Shown here: piece after piece, positions 35,138 through 45,512 of the stretch | How the letters are laid out: each line of letters opens with the position of its first letter | Position numbering within the stretch: the first letter of the stretch is position 1 | DNA from: Siphonodentalium dalli | Lineage: Eukaryota; Mollusca; Scaphopoda; Gadilida; Siphonodentaliidae | Length of the DNA: 64,000 bases | Reading direction: 5' to 3' | Assembly (NCBI GenBank): GCA_032622095.1 | Contig: CP136062.1 | Location: forward strand, 199,091,887-199,155,886 | Position numbers and translations under genes: made by a program | Notes under the pieces: model-generated | Told to the model about the DNA's origin: nothing | The model's input: only the letters and a program-made list of their open reading frames with translations | The model's database searches: none

Positions 35138-36184
35138 ACGTTATTGCTATATAAAACGGTTGGTGTAGTGTTATTCCACAAGCTACAATTTTGACATTCG
35201 CTATCCGGATTAAGTTGGAGACTGAAATTTTGCCAGACTGCATTTGAACATGTAGACAAGACATGTCGTTACTCTACCATTTCCATGTATGTTGTCCATA
35301 ATAGGAACGCCCTTCTGATTAGGAAAGTGATAAATTCAATATCAGATTCTACGTGGCGACTGACGGCATCGGGCACGCATGCTAGACAAACCAACAACTG
35401 TTTGTCACTAGACAAGTCATCGACAGCAAAGAAGCAGTCTATTCCGAAGTAACTAAGGATGCAATACCACGTGTCATTTCGGCCAATTTGGCCGGTTACT
35501 TCATGGCTGCTTTTCATCTGACGTGTGTGTCGGGATAATTGATGTGGAGGATTTATGTAAATGTTAGCCCAAACTACATTTTCAAGTAACGATGGTTTTG
35601 TTGTTTATTTTGAGGAATAATACCGCGTCAGATGAATTCAGCCCAAATATGTTAACAGTTGTCGTGTCAAACATTCGGCAGTAGGTTAGCGTTATTTAGT
35701 ATTTGTGGATGTCCTTTAACATGGGGAAGATAGACTACTGCGCTTGAACGAGCATGTGAATTTGTCGTTTTTAATGTATAGCAACTTGATAATCAATAAC
35801 AGAGGCATTCTCTGTCAAATAAGGTCGCTCTATTTACGATACCAATTGGGGAACTTTGTAAATTAAATTACGCGTAAACCAGCGTAAACGTATACGTGCT
35901 GCAAATAGAGAAAGTGCCGGAATCGGCGTACTCGCCCCAGGGCTAACTCGCCCCAATCGGCGTGTGCCAACTCGGAATAAAAAGCCAGCTCGGAATAAAA
36001 GATGTATACGGCGTGTTAAATGGCGTTTGGTCCGTTGTTTCTCAATGAATATTATTGAAATTTGGTGTAGATGTCCGGGCTGGGACATGGAATACAACAA
36101 CGTTTGAATTGTTTTTAAATTTACAAATTTGTTCATTTTATTCATTTTATTTTTCGTTCTGAAACACACTATAAAGTGTATATA
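35138..36184. other. Intergenic stretch, nothing recognised
   Basis: A minus-strand open frame of 82 codons at 35269-35517 has ordinary composition but no motif I recognise. It is left uncalled. Confidence 0.35.
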
Positions 36185-36500
36185 ATATAATAACGAACAC
36201 GAGACATACATAATTTATACACTGTTAACAAAAGATATCAAATTCAATACATGACAAAGATGACTCAGTGGAGTTTATAAAGTGAACATAAAAACATTGA
36301 GGTAAGAATCTTTTTAAGGAATGCAACTTTATTTAATGATAATAAACACATAAATTAAAATAACAAACATGAGACATACATGATTTATTTATAAACTGTT
36401 AACAAAAGATATCAAATTCAATACATGACAAAGATGACTCAGTGAAGTTTATAAAGTGAACATAACAATATTAAGGTAAGAATCTTTTTAAGCATTACTA
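36185..36500 (+). repeat. Two-copy tandem duplication, period 174 bp
   Basis: gacaaagatgactcagtg begins at 36253 and again at 36427. Surrounding sequence (gagacatacat, ttaacaaaagatatcaaatt, gtaagaatctttttaag) matches in order. Confidence 0.88.
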
Positions 36501-37860
36501 AACCGTTTAGCACAGTCCACTTCACTCATCCGATCATCACCGAACTTTATATTTATCTTGATATTGATCTATCAGATGAGAGCTATCAAATATTTTTTTA
36601 ATTTTATAGGAAAAAATGGTCGCCAGCGGCCATATTGCATTTACGTTATATGTTATCGCGTCATGTCGATATCTAGTATTACTTAGAAATTTCACCTTTC
36701 CAGATTCATAATTGCTCCATTGACTGTAACAGATGGAATTATTCCCCTCTTCGGATAGAGTGTCACTGAAACTTTATTTTGTCAGACTGTCTGTATAGTC
36801 ACTGATTATATATGGCAATAATCTGTAATAAGATGTAGCACTATTTTATTTTATATTTACATGCAGTGCTGTTTTTATACAACAATTCTAATCCCCCTAG
36901 ATCATCATGTGATCGACCATACATCGCGCGAGGACCTGGTTGAATTAAGGGGGTTTTATGGATAACTTCTGTCCTCAAGCTAGATTATACTTATGACATT
37001 TAATGGCATGTTCCTAACGTGGAGGGTTAGATATGCTTGAGACACCACCACTCTTCAATTCACACCAAGTTCTCAGCTGTCATATTCGGATATTAGAACC
37101 CATAGCCATGATATATGGTTTATTTTGTGTATACTAGTAATATTGTTATTTTCAGTACCTTTATATACCAGTACAGTACTGTGTATAACAATGCATATAA
37201 ATTAATCCATGTATACATGTATATTGATTCAACGGATTCAGTGGTTTTGTCCATCAGTCTATAAAATTTGCGGGGAAAACATGGCCACAAGCAGTACACC
37301 CTGTTAAATTTCGAATTTTAATCAATTGGCGAACCCTGCAGCCAGCTTTTATTGGAGAACTTTTTCACATGTGGATATTTTGGGTCACCGCTAGATGTGA
37401 GCCATATTTTGTTCTCAAACTGTCATTGTGAAGACATCACTGCCAGCGGTGATCTTGAATTTTACTATTTTTATGGCTAAATAATTTGGTTGGTCCTACA
37501 GACGACACACCTTGTCCGATCGTCACCAGATTCCACAATGATATTCTGGATAACCAGGGTGAGAGTAATCTAATTTTCCCGAATTTCGTTAAAAAACATT
37601 ACCACAGGCAGCAATTTGGTATCTTACTGTTTGATCCTCTTTTGCATGACTGAATTGTTTAGCAACTGTACAGACAGATCCCTCATCTGATAGTCACCAA
37701 ACTTCATATTGATCTTCGGGCTGACAACTAGATGGGAGCTATGGAATGCTTTGATTTTTTTTGGAAAACATTGTCGCCAGCAGTCATCTTCTATTTTGGT
37801 TTTTATATACATGTATATCTCTTCATTCGGATAGCCAGTATTACGTAGGTACTTCAACTT
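36501..37860. repeat. Diverged modules of ccgat-gtcacc-aactt type
   Basis: A module containing ccgatcgtcacc / ctgatagtcacc, then a gatnttgatnnt block, an agatgggagctat-like block and gtcgccagcrg, recurs near 36520, 37380, 37510 and 37670. Divergence is high and no clean unit length is measurable by eye. Confidence 0.5.
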
Positions 37861-38044
37861 TCCGCATTCCTGTCATCATTTGAAATATAAAAATTTACCT
37901 GATACATGCACCCTTCAAAATTTGTTTCGTCGTATCTATTTTAATGACCCGTATGGTAATATTGATACAGATATATTTGTCAAACATTTCTTTGTACAAT
38001 ATACAGGTATTTAGTTTGTAACTAAATCTAGAAATATATAATAG

Positions 38045-38542
38045 TAGCTGGTGGACCCGACTTCGTCCGGGATGTTCCCCTCTGATTTTCGGAGAATTTC
38101 GCGATTTAACCTTGAATTGACCATTTTAAAGGTGAACGTCATGTCGGGTCACGATTTGACCCGTCCAAAACACTCCCCGGACAAAAGTCACGACAAAAGT
38201 ACCCGTCGAAATCCGCCCGGCTTTACCCGATTTGACCTTGAATTGACAATTTAGAATGTCAAGATCAGGTCAGGGTCACGATTTGACCCACCCGAAACAC
38301 TCCTGGGACAAAAGTAACAGTAGGTATTAAATTTCGTTGAAATACTTCCGTTTTACCAGATTTGACCTTGAATTGATCTTTTTGAATGTCAAAGTCAGGT
38401 CGGGATCAAGATTTGACCCGTCCAAAATACTCCCTGGAAATAATTTCCCCTAGGTATCAAATTTCGTCAAATCTGTCCGGCAGTTTTCCCGGCCATAGCT
38501 AACAGACAAACAGACAGACAAATGTCCAAAATATATATTAAA
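38045..38542 (-). mobile_element. Helitron-like (HINE-type) element, minus strand
   Basis: On the minus strand it starts ttaatatatattttggacat followed by a (tctg)n tract and ends with the hairpin cccggacgaagtcggg and a short tail agctac. It is joined head-to-tail to the next element, whose CTAG end is at 38543-38546. The interior repeats ccttgaattgac and gacccgtcc blocks and resembles the fifth unit of the 52.2-54.8 kb array. No Rep/helicase gene. Confidence 0.72.
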
Positions 38543-38929
38543 CTAGCTGATGTACTCGACTTCGTTCGGGCTATATATGGATTTTTTGTGATCGCCTCCA
38601 TCTGGACAGTACCCAGTATATACAGCGTCTGGCCAAACTATTGTTCAATTTGTCCAGAAACATGCCTATATCAGCACGTTCGAGAACATGGTCCCACGTG
38701 AAATTGGACCCGTCCATATTGCTCCCGGGATCGAAGTAGTCATACACACAATTTTTTAGTCGGATCGGTCAAGGTCCAGAAACATGCCTATGAGCGATGT
38801 CAAGTTGACACGTTAAATACCAAATCCGAGTCGGATCAGTCGAGCAGTGTTAGAGTCTATAACACATACACACATGCATTCATGCATACACACATACATA
38901 CAGACAGGTGTTCCAAAATGTATAATCGA
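38543..38929 (-). mobile_element. Helitron-like (HINE-type) element, minus strand, upstream partner
   Basis: On the minus strand it starts tcgattatacattttggaac, followed by a tgtatgtatgtg tract, and ends catcagctag before T. It resembles the element at 56347-56705, sharing the block caaacatgcctat-like/gttcctggacc and the clause accgatccgactc. It begins 28 bp after the stop codon of a LINE on the same strand. Confidence 0.7.
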
Positions 38930-38957
38930 TAGCTACAACAATTCTATGGTAGATAGT

Positions 38958-39652
38958 TCACGGCCGACCTGATGCATGCATCTTAGTTTTCTTGTTCCTT
39001 ATTACGGTCAGGTTGTTATTTGTACAGTTAAGTCTGACATGTTCGACTGTGGTATTGAAAGTTGTGTTGCACAATGGACACATTCCCGAATCCCATATCA
39101 GAGATTGCGTTATGAGATTTGCGATTGTGGCACACTCGTGCTTCAGTTTCGGGAAAGAACGACATATATGCCAAAGTGGCGAGACTTTGAGTGTTGAACA
39201 ACATGCCGCAAATGGCATGAGCTGTATGTCATGTTCCATTCTGAATCTCCAGTCACGTTCCTGTGTGATTTTGACATTTGCTTTTACTAGACTTTTCCAT
39301 GTCTCCTTTGTCGGGAACGTGCCCTCTTGTGCATATACACGACACTAATCCTGTAAGTCATATTTGGTTAGAACATGAGAAATATGGTATATAAATGATG
39401 ACTCGTCAAGATTCGACCCAAGTGCAAAGTGGTCATTTAACCTGGGCCGGAATATATGTTTAGAGTATTTGTCCTCGCGGGTGTTGCAAAGGTTGCCAAA
39501 GAAGGTGAGTTGGCGTTTTTCAATTATAGAGATAATTGTGCCTGTTCCGATGAGACCTAATACCACGTCTGTTCTGGCACGGGCCGGGAGGCCTTGAATT
39601 TGCTTCAGACAAAATCGATTGGTCCTTTCTAGTTTGAGTGCATTGGCCGTAG
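38958..39652 (-). pseudogene. LINE ORF2 C-terminal relic (minus strand)
   Basis: A single frame runs on the minus strand from about 39652 to the stop at 38958 with only one in-frame stop (39345-39347). It begins LERTNRFCLKQIQGLPARAR and continues IIEKRQLTFFGNLCNTRED. It ends with a Cys/His motif in CPLCNTTFNTTVEHVRLNC, the zinc-knuckle-like C-terminus common in non-LTR elements. It is the natural continuation of the reverse transcriptase fragment found in opposite orientation from 39653. Confidence 0.72.
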
Positions 39653-39877
39653 ATTAGGTACTCCGCTTAAGAAATACATCGTTCGCTCAAAACTAGTTAA
39701 CAGTATTTGTACCAACAACAAAAAAAGCGAAGAATTATATCTTTTCTTTGGCTGATGCTGGCCTGCATGCAGATGGTATTACCGCAGCGATCACTTTCAT
39801 GATATATAAGTCCGTGGTTTTACCAAGAGGCGTGCACGGTAGTGAATGATTGTGTGGTCTCTCTTAGTCGGACAATG
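39653..39877 (+). pseudogene. LINE reverse transcriptase fragment, inverted relative to its neighbour
   Basis: This is part of the duplicated segment. It translates in pieces to LGTPLKKYIVRSK and ADAGLHAD-like to SVVLP with frameshifts. In an intact element this region precedes the LERTNRF block, yet here that block lies next to it on the opposite strand. Confidence 0.68.
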
Positions 39878-40442
39878 TTAAGGGGGAGACGCACGTTTTG
39901 CATAAATCCAGCCAAAAATGTCAAGAGATTTTCAACAAAGAATTTCTCTGGATCTATCTGGCAAAAAATCTTGAATTTCACATATCATCATCATCATTGT
40001 ATGTAGAATCTGAGCAATTATTAAGAGACAACAAAAACAATGGATTTTAATACATTTGATAGGTTGAAAGTTTTATTTTATTTTTTGCCCCTTTCGGTAC
40101 CAAGAACTGCTAGAATAATTAATAATTTCACATAAAACTCCAATAACCAAATAGCTTATAGTCTTGGCTATATGATATCATGGACATATGAACTGCACTT
40201 TTGAAAAAAAACCCAAATATTTTACAGAAGTTCTTGGTACCTGAAAACAGTGAAATTTTAAATAGTGTTCATGCATAAAAGTAAAGTAAATGAGACTATA
40301 ATAACTAAATGGTCAATGGTTCTTAAATACTGGGTCACAATAATTGCTTGTTCCAAATTTCACAAAGATATTCCTAACATATTTTGAGAAAATCCATTTT
40401 GAAATACCAGGAAATTTTAGCAAACGTGCGTCTGATCCTTAA
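39878..40442 (+). mobile_element. TTAA MITE with GACGCACGTTT termini, complete copy
   Basis: TTAA at 39878-39881 and 40439-40442, same inverted termini as copy 1, length 565 bp. No coding capacity. Confidence 0.85.
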
Positions 40443-40651
40443 CATAGTTTTCACATAATTAGATGTATATACACGTTTCACTCGTAAATAGTGATCTGAA
40501 ATGATAGCAGAAACCCATTAGAGAAGCCTCAATGCATGTGTACGACCCGCGAGTTCAGCGTGCGCTCACAATTGACACCTTTCTCATAATGATTATACGG
40601 ATACTATTGATAAGAATTTAATTATGTATATATAGCTAATAGATGACGTAC

Positions 40652-40815
40652 ATTTTTTTGGACGGTCCAAAAATCTTCTCGCAGAATTGTCGACTACAAG
40701 TCCGTTTGCGAGAAAACAGTGTTGTTCAAACGTCTTGTCGCTCGCAATAAGGTGATATGATTCTGTTTGTCGTGATTATGTTTTACTTAGTTATGTTGTT
40801 ATTGTGTCATAGTCA
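40652..40815 (+). repeat. Dispersed repeat pair, copy 1
   Basis: Matches 44901-45064 in direct orientation, including ccaaaaatcttctcgcagaa and gtcttgtcgctcgcaataag, with a few substitutions. Confidence 0.9.
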
Positions 40816-41120
40816 GCCGTGGTAGACTCGATGATTGCATACAAAGCTAGCGTGTACATGCTTGGTTTATCGAACCCGTAATCATAACGGATATTGCAAA
40901 ACGACAACTGACAGCAAGGACACACATTGTAGTGACGTAGTACCCTATTTGTAATTCTTATCAGCAGTAGTGCATTATGCGAAAGGAGTTCATTTTGTCT
41001 CGATGAGGATTTACACGTATAACTCATCGAAGTAATATCCGTTCTTGTTGCATGCGGCGTAATTGGAATTGCAATTCAATCTCATTCGTTGAATTAAAAT
41101 GACGTTTGTTTTGCATGTTG

Positions 41121-41700
41121 ATCACTTTAAATTATGCTGGGAGACAGAAGATTAGGCCGGTACCATCCTAACTCATCACATTAAATGGAACTGTCTGACA
41201 CTGAATTTGGCCCGTACCGCTGTTGATCACTTCGAATGAAACTGCGTGGCAACTGAATTAGGACGTTGTCTCGCAATTTTACCTGCTTTAGCGAATTGTG
41301 TCTATTTGAATTTGTTTAAGGCGGGGATGAAGTGATAAATTTTGAATGGGGATTTATATGCAAATTCCGGGCCAAGATTTATGCATGAAGCACTTGTTTG
41401 AGAACCAAGGTGTATCATTGAGCAAGCATAAGATTTAACTGGTGGGTGCATTAGGCAAATTATAAAATGTTCCTATAAATTAGTATTGAGATATTTTTCT
41501 GGAATTACAACACTTGGCCTACTTTGAAAAATCAATATCAATTCAAAATTATATGCACAAACATTCTAATGGCGCAAGTACCAAGCCGATCCGACAGATA
41601 CATATGTAATTGCCCATACAAAACTACCCACCCCCTTAAGAATAAAAACAACACAAATTAAATGTATATAAACACGTCCTTCTGCGCTCTTGTAATCCGC
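41121..41700 (+). repeat. Dispersed repeat, uninterrupted copy
   Basis: Begins atcactttaaattatgctgg and runs through ggccggtaccatcctaactc, gagcaagcataagatttaac and ctaatggcgcaagtaccaag. It provides the empty-site sequence for the element inserted at 47554 in the second copy. Confidence 0.9.
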
Positions 41701-41739
41701 GAATGCTAACTTTGTCCTTTACCAAATATGAGTCATTCC

Positions 41740-41930
41740 TGTAATCCGCGAATTCTATCTTTGTCCTTTAACAAATATGAGTCATCCATTGGAATGTTCT
41801 AGTATCCATCTGATGAAGGTGTGTTTGGGAAATATCATAAGCATACGACAGGCAGAGGAACTATACGAGTGCATAATGCTTTTAATTCAACGATATGTAG
41901 ATAATGTAATATTCAGATAGCCCAATCATC
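41740..41930 (+). repeat. Degenerate TTAACCCTTTCT-family MITE piece
   Basis: Contains ccattggaatgttctagtat and a following gaaggtgtgtttgggaaata block aligned with family copies, without intact ends. Just before it, a 48-bp motif (aatccgcgaatkctatctttgtccttta) is duplicated in tandem. Confidence 0.5.
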
Positions 41931-42330
41931 TCGTAACAGCTATCGCTCACGATAGGTATCGCACGATTCGTGAACGATAGCTCTGTTTTGAGAGAGATTG
42001 TCTAAAAAAACAACGCGTACCCCTCACTATATACCCTCCAACAAAGAGTATGTTATCAGTCGGGAAAATCGTATATGTCCATGTATGTTCCAAGTATTAT
42101 TATTTAACTACTATATTGTTTACTCCAGCCTTTAAAACAAGACTCAGTATAGAGTTACTTCGCTTAGTTAGTTTGGCTATCGTTAAATCGTTGTTTTAAA
42201 AGTAAAAACAAATAGAGGGTGTGTCTGGGTTTGGTTCATAACTTGCTCGAAATTAAAGATTATGCAAAGTACGTATTGGTTTGAGTATTTTCAGTGGTGG
42301 TTCCATAATTTCCTTGACGCATGGACTAAG
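41931..42330. other. Intergenic stretch with a short inverted repeat
   Basis: gctatcgctcacgatag near 41940 pairs in part with cgattcgtgaacgatagc near 41965. Nothing else recognised. Confidence 0.4.
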
Positions 42331-42339
42331 ATCACCACC

Positions 42340-43460
42340 AGGCGGGGGTAGATCCCTTAAGCTGTCATTGGTTATTTCCCCAATGGGTGGAGCTATATAG
42401 CGCTCTCCAACAGAGGGCGGTGGGGTTTACACTCCTCCTGAACCTTCTATGGTGCCACCTCTGAGTATATTCCATCTCATTCGCCGGATTGTAGTCGAGC
42501 GAATAAGTCATGTTAATGCTTCGCGACTGACTGTTCCTCTCGGCTGACTCTGAGTCGCTCGTGAGTTGTGTGGTCGTTCTGCAAAGAACTTAGCCGCCCG
42601 AATGATTCGGCGTGAGTGAATTTGGACCTGGCAGAGGATTACACCAGGCGGAGGGAGGCTCCGTGCATCTATATGTGGACTGCCAGATTGCTCCAGCAGT
42701 TCCCTCTGCTTGTGGAAACGCGGACACTGGAAACCACAGCGACATACCCTATGGTACGGAGACCTCGATGAGAAGAAGAAGTGGAGGAAGAAGAAGACCC
42801 CCTCCAGAAGGAGAAGGGACGCCGACATGATGGCCCGGTGGAGACAGGGGAAAGCTGAGAGACGCCCAGCTTCCCACCACCTGCCCCCCCCCCCGAGCAG
42901 GACCACAAGCTCGCCGTCGTGGAGCCAGCCACCACCAGCGGAAACGACAGGGACGCCCGTTGTCATCCAGACCGTCCCTGCCGCCGACTTCGTGGTGATG
43001 ATGGAGACGCCACAATCTTTACCACCGTCTCCAGATCCGGATGCAGCGGACGGCTTCAACACGCGGACACCGCGACCTCCGGTGTACCCTGACTGCACAA
43101 ACAAAGAGGAGCAGGAAAGACCACCCACTGCTCCCACCGAAGATGGGGAAGCAGCAGTAGATGCACGAGCAAAAGAAAGATACTCGGCAAAGATGGTCGA
43201 TTTTACAAACAAAGCAATGGCCAGCATCAACAAATATAACAAGTGGGAAGAACTCAAATTCTAACAACAACAACAACAACAGCAACAACTAGAACAGACT
43301 CAACACTCGTCTAATCCATCTAACATCACAAAATGCATCTTTTTCATTTATGTTTTCTTGTGTTATTAAATAAAGGCGAAAATATGAGGGGTTAAGGAAA
43401 AGGCCTTTCGGCCCTTTCGAAAGTCCCGGTGTTAGCCTTCCCCCAAAAAATCACTCTCTC
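42340..43460 (+). mobile_element. GC-rich repeat unit with promoter-like 5' end and AATAAA 3' end
   Basis: The 5' part has an inverted CCAAT (attgg at 42368) and a TATA-like ctatatag (42393-42400). The body is GC-rich compared with its surroundings, and an AATAAA lies at 43369-43374. The 3' end (ggggttaaggaaaaggcctttcggcc... to gttagcct-tccccc) resembles the end of the unit at 61.4-62.56 kb (ggagggttacatttcggcc ... gctacccccc). Two related units suggest a transposable unit or a retrocopy family. No reverse transcriptase or terminal repeats were recognised. Confidence 0.5.
42710..43264 (+). CDS. Uncharacterised 184-residue basic/proline-rich ORF
   Basis: ATG at 42710, stop at 43262-43264. The N-terminal third is very basic (WRKKKTPSRRRR), the middle is proline-rich, and the C-terminal 40 residues are charged and could be helical (ARAKERYSAKMVDFTNKAM). 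The segment K-x-RKK ... DA ... RW ... GKAERRPAS aligns with K-x-RKK ... DA ... RW ... KKAERRPAS in the frame at 61371-61646, so this frame is the conserved one. The longer minus-strand frame (42508-43257) is a shadow of the GC-rich sequence. I do not recognise a family. A gag- or ORF1-like nucleic-acid-binding role fits the charge pattern but is only a guess. A frame of 72 codons at 42612-42830 overlaps the start. Confidence 0.45.
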   Translation: MWKRGHWKPQRHTLWYGDLDEKKKWRKKKTPSRRRRDADMMARWRQGKAERRPASHHLPPPPSRTTSSPSWSQPPPAETTGTPVVIQTVPAADFVVMMETPQSLPPSPDPDAADGFNTRTPRPPVYPDCTNKEEQERPPTAPTEDGEAAVDARAKERYSAKMVDFTNKAMASINKYNKWEELKF

Positions 43461-44085
43461 GGCATGTTCTATCTTGACTTCAGGCATTCAATTTTGTATA
43501 GACTTTAGTGTGCACGGCGGGCAGCTGGGGCAAGTCTAGGAGATATGAAAACAGATCGTATTGTGCAGTTAAAACAGACATAAACACTGATTTCTGTTGC
43601 TTTGTAACTATTATTATTTTAGCAAGTCAATTATTGCTAACCATATACATGTAGCTTAGAAGTCTAAATTTATGTAACTTGAGCAGATATATAATCGTCA
43701 TTGAAACAGTGATTTAATTTGCAATTCTAAGCAATTCTTTGATTGGAATTAAACAGGATGTACCACTAATTGCGGTTAATAACAAACACTTGGTTGGAAT
43801 AGGAGGCGGATTCTTAAATGGACCGAATTTGGAGATGGATAGAGGTGGGTGTCAACAATTTGATGGATACAAGTTACACGGAAGGGTGAATGGGTCCCAA
43901 AGTTCGGAAAAAAACAATAAACCAAGATTGTGTATGCACTTTCTATACGGCCCACATCTGATACAACCATTATTAAAATATTTCGTTTTGTGTTTGATAC
44001 AGATAATGTCTTTTCCTGGATATATGTTCAGATTATCCGAACACCGTGAAAATGACAACTTTAGAAAAAATAACAGTACTTGTTC
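43461..44085. other. Intergenic stretch, nothing recognised
   Basis: A plus-strand frame at 43739-44089 lacks a good start and shows no motif. Confidence 0.35.
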
Positions 44086-44444
44086 TTAACCCTTTACCCA
44101 ACAGAACGGCCAAAACCGGCCAAATAAAGCTGCAACAGCCTAAAATATCTTCGGTCTGTCTCAATAAAACCATACAAATATGGATATCATTGGAACCGGC
44201 TCCTTGACCACATTGTGATAGTTACAGTTATGCCCTGTGCCAATGCATTCTCTTATATATAAGAGAATGCATTGGCCTAAAACAAATCTTTTTTTACCAT
44301 TTTTTCTTACATTCTTTAACAATTTTATAATTTTTAATGTGTTAAGCCAATGCATTCTCTTATATATGCGAGGCGACCTATGGTCGACTCGCATATATAA
44401 GAGAATGCATTGGCACAGGGCCCTTCTGTTGGGTAAAGGGTTAA
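44086..44444 (+). mobile_element. Double-hairpin MITE, TTAACCCTTTACCC family, copy G (first hairpin trimmed)
   Basis: TTAA at 44086-44089 and 44441-44444. The first hairpin is reduced to gccaatgcattctcttat joined directly to its complement, so the inner stem and loop are gone but the outer arms remain a perfect palindrome (44238-44275). The second hairpin is standard. Confidence 0.92.
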
Positions 44445-44465
44445 TAGCATCAGTTATCACTAACA

Positions 44466-44545
44466 GCATCATATACATTCAACAGGATCCATCAGCATCA
44501 TAGCACATTAGCAGGACCACTTAACCAGGAGCGGTACAACGTTTA
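44466..44545 (+). repeat. Short dispersed repeat, copy 1
   Basis: aggatccatcagcatcatag and cacattagcaggaccact match 55555-55625. The second copy lies just after LINE sequence, so this may be a LINE 3' end. Confidence 0.75.
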
Positions 44546-44832
44546 TATGTATTTGTGCCGAATCATGACATTCAATTGACGTTTGTGTCAATCTGTGATT
44601 AATTAAAGAGTACACTTCTCTTCTCTTCTTTTGTGAATTAGTCCTACGTATCGGATTTATTTATTCCATACATTCGAAGCCGGATTTATAATATCACAAG
44701 CAGCACTTTCGACCAATGTTTGTTATCCAACGGTGTCAGGTTACCGACCTTTATTTACTTTAAATAACTGTCAGTTGTTGCCTAGGCAGTAAAACGGTCT
44801 GTCGTTGATTACATTTTTTTCATTGTGTTGGT

Positions 44833-44834
<2 letters not shown>

Positions 44835-44872
<38 letters not shown>
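44835..44872 (+). repeat. G38 homopolymer
   Basis: 38 consecutive G. The true length is uncertain because such runs are poorly sequenced. Confidence 0.95.
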
Positions 44873-44873
<1 letters not shown>

Positions 44874-44900
44874 GGCTACTAAATGTGCCGTTGTTCAGGA

Positions 44901-45064
44901 ATTTTTTCGGACGTTCCAAAAATCTTCTCGCAGAATTGACGACGACAAGTCCGTTTGTGAGAAAATAGTGTTGTTCGAACGTCTTGTCGCTCGCAATAAG
45001 GTGATATGATTATGTTTGTCGTGATTATGTTTTACTTAATTATGTTGTTATTATGTCATAGTCT
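44901..45064 (+). repeat. Dispersed repeat pair, copy 2
   Basis: Direct match to 40652-40815. Confidence 0.9.
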
Positions 45065-45510
45065 GCTTCTCATCGATTGGAAATAAACAAATCGGGGAAC
45101 TGCGTTTCTTAACAAACGTCAACATATTTGGTCGAATTTAAGATGAAGTTATCTGCAATGGCATTATTGACTTCTGTAAATGGAAATTATTAGCAATATT
45201 TGAAATGCAGAGAGTGAACAACCGATCGATCTATAAATTATTATATTAGCCCAATCGGGCTGAACTAGATCGATTGGTCTTCCTGGCATAGTGGTCGCTG
45301 CTGTAAGAGAGGGAACTCTAAATTTCTTAAATATTAAAATTTTGTTTGTTTTCAGATTTGTACAAGTTTATAATGAATATTACCAGTAAAAAATTATACC
45401 GTTGTCTTTCATTAGTTTCAAAATAAATGAGAATTCTTTTTAATTGGTAGAAACAGCTGGTCGAAAGATCAATTTAGAGTACTCCCCTTATCCCAGATTC
45501 ACTTTATAGT
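45065..45510. other. Intergenic stretch, nothing recognised
   Basis: AT-rich, no coding or repeat signal supported. Confidence 0.35.
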
Positions 45511-45512
45511 AG

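Larger units (their letters stand above)
39652..40560 (+). repeat. Duplicated segment, copy 2 (longer)
   Basis: It matches 34423-35137 almost base for base, but keeps 193 bp (about 40190-40382) inside the MITE. The flanks on both sides differ from copy 1. Confidence 0.92.

Noticed and set aside
35269-35517. 82-codon minus-strand ORF as an exon
   Set aside because: Composition is ordinary but no family pattern, acceptor or donor could be matched convincingly.
34423-40560. LTR retrotransposon with the duplicated segments as LTRs
   Set aside because: The segments do not start TG or end CA, contain a LINE fragment and a MITE, and enclose no gag-pol.
42508-43257. 249-residue minus-strand ORF
   Set aside because: It is the antisense of the GC-rich unit. 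The plus-strand frame is the one conserved with the second unit at 61.4 kb.
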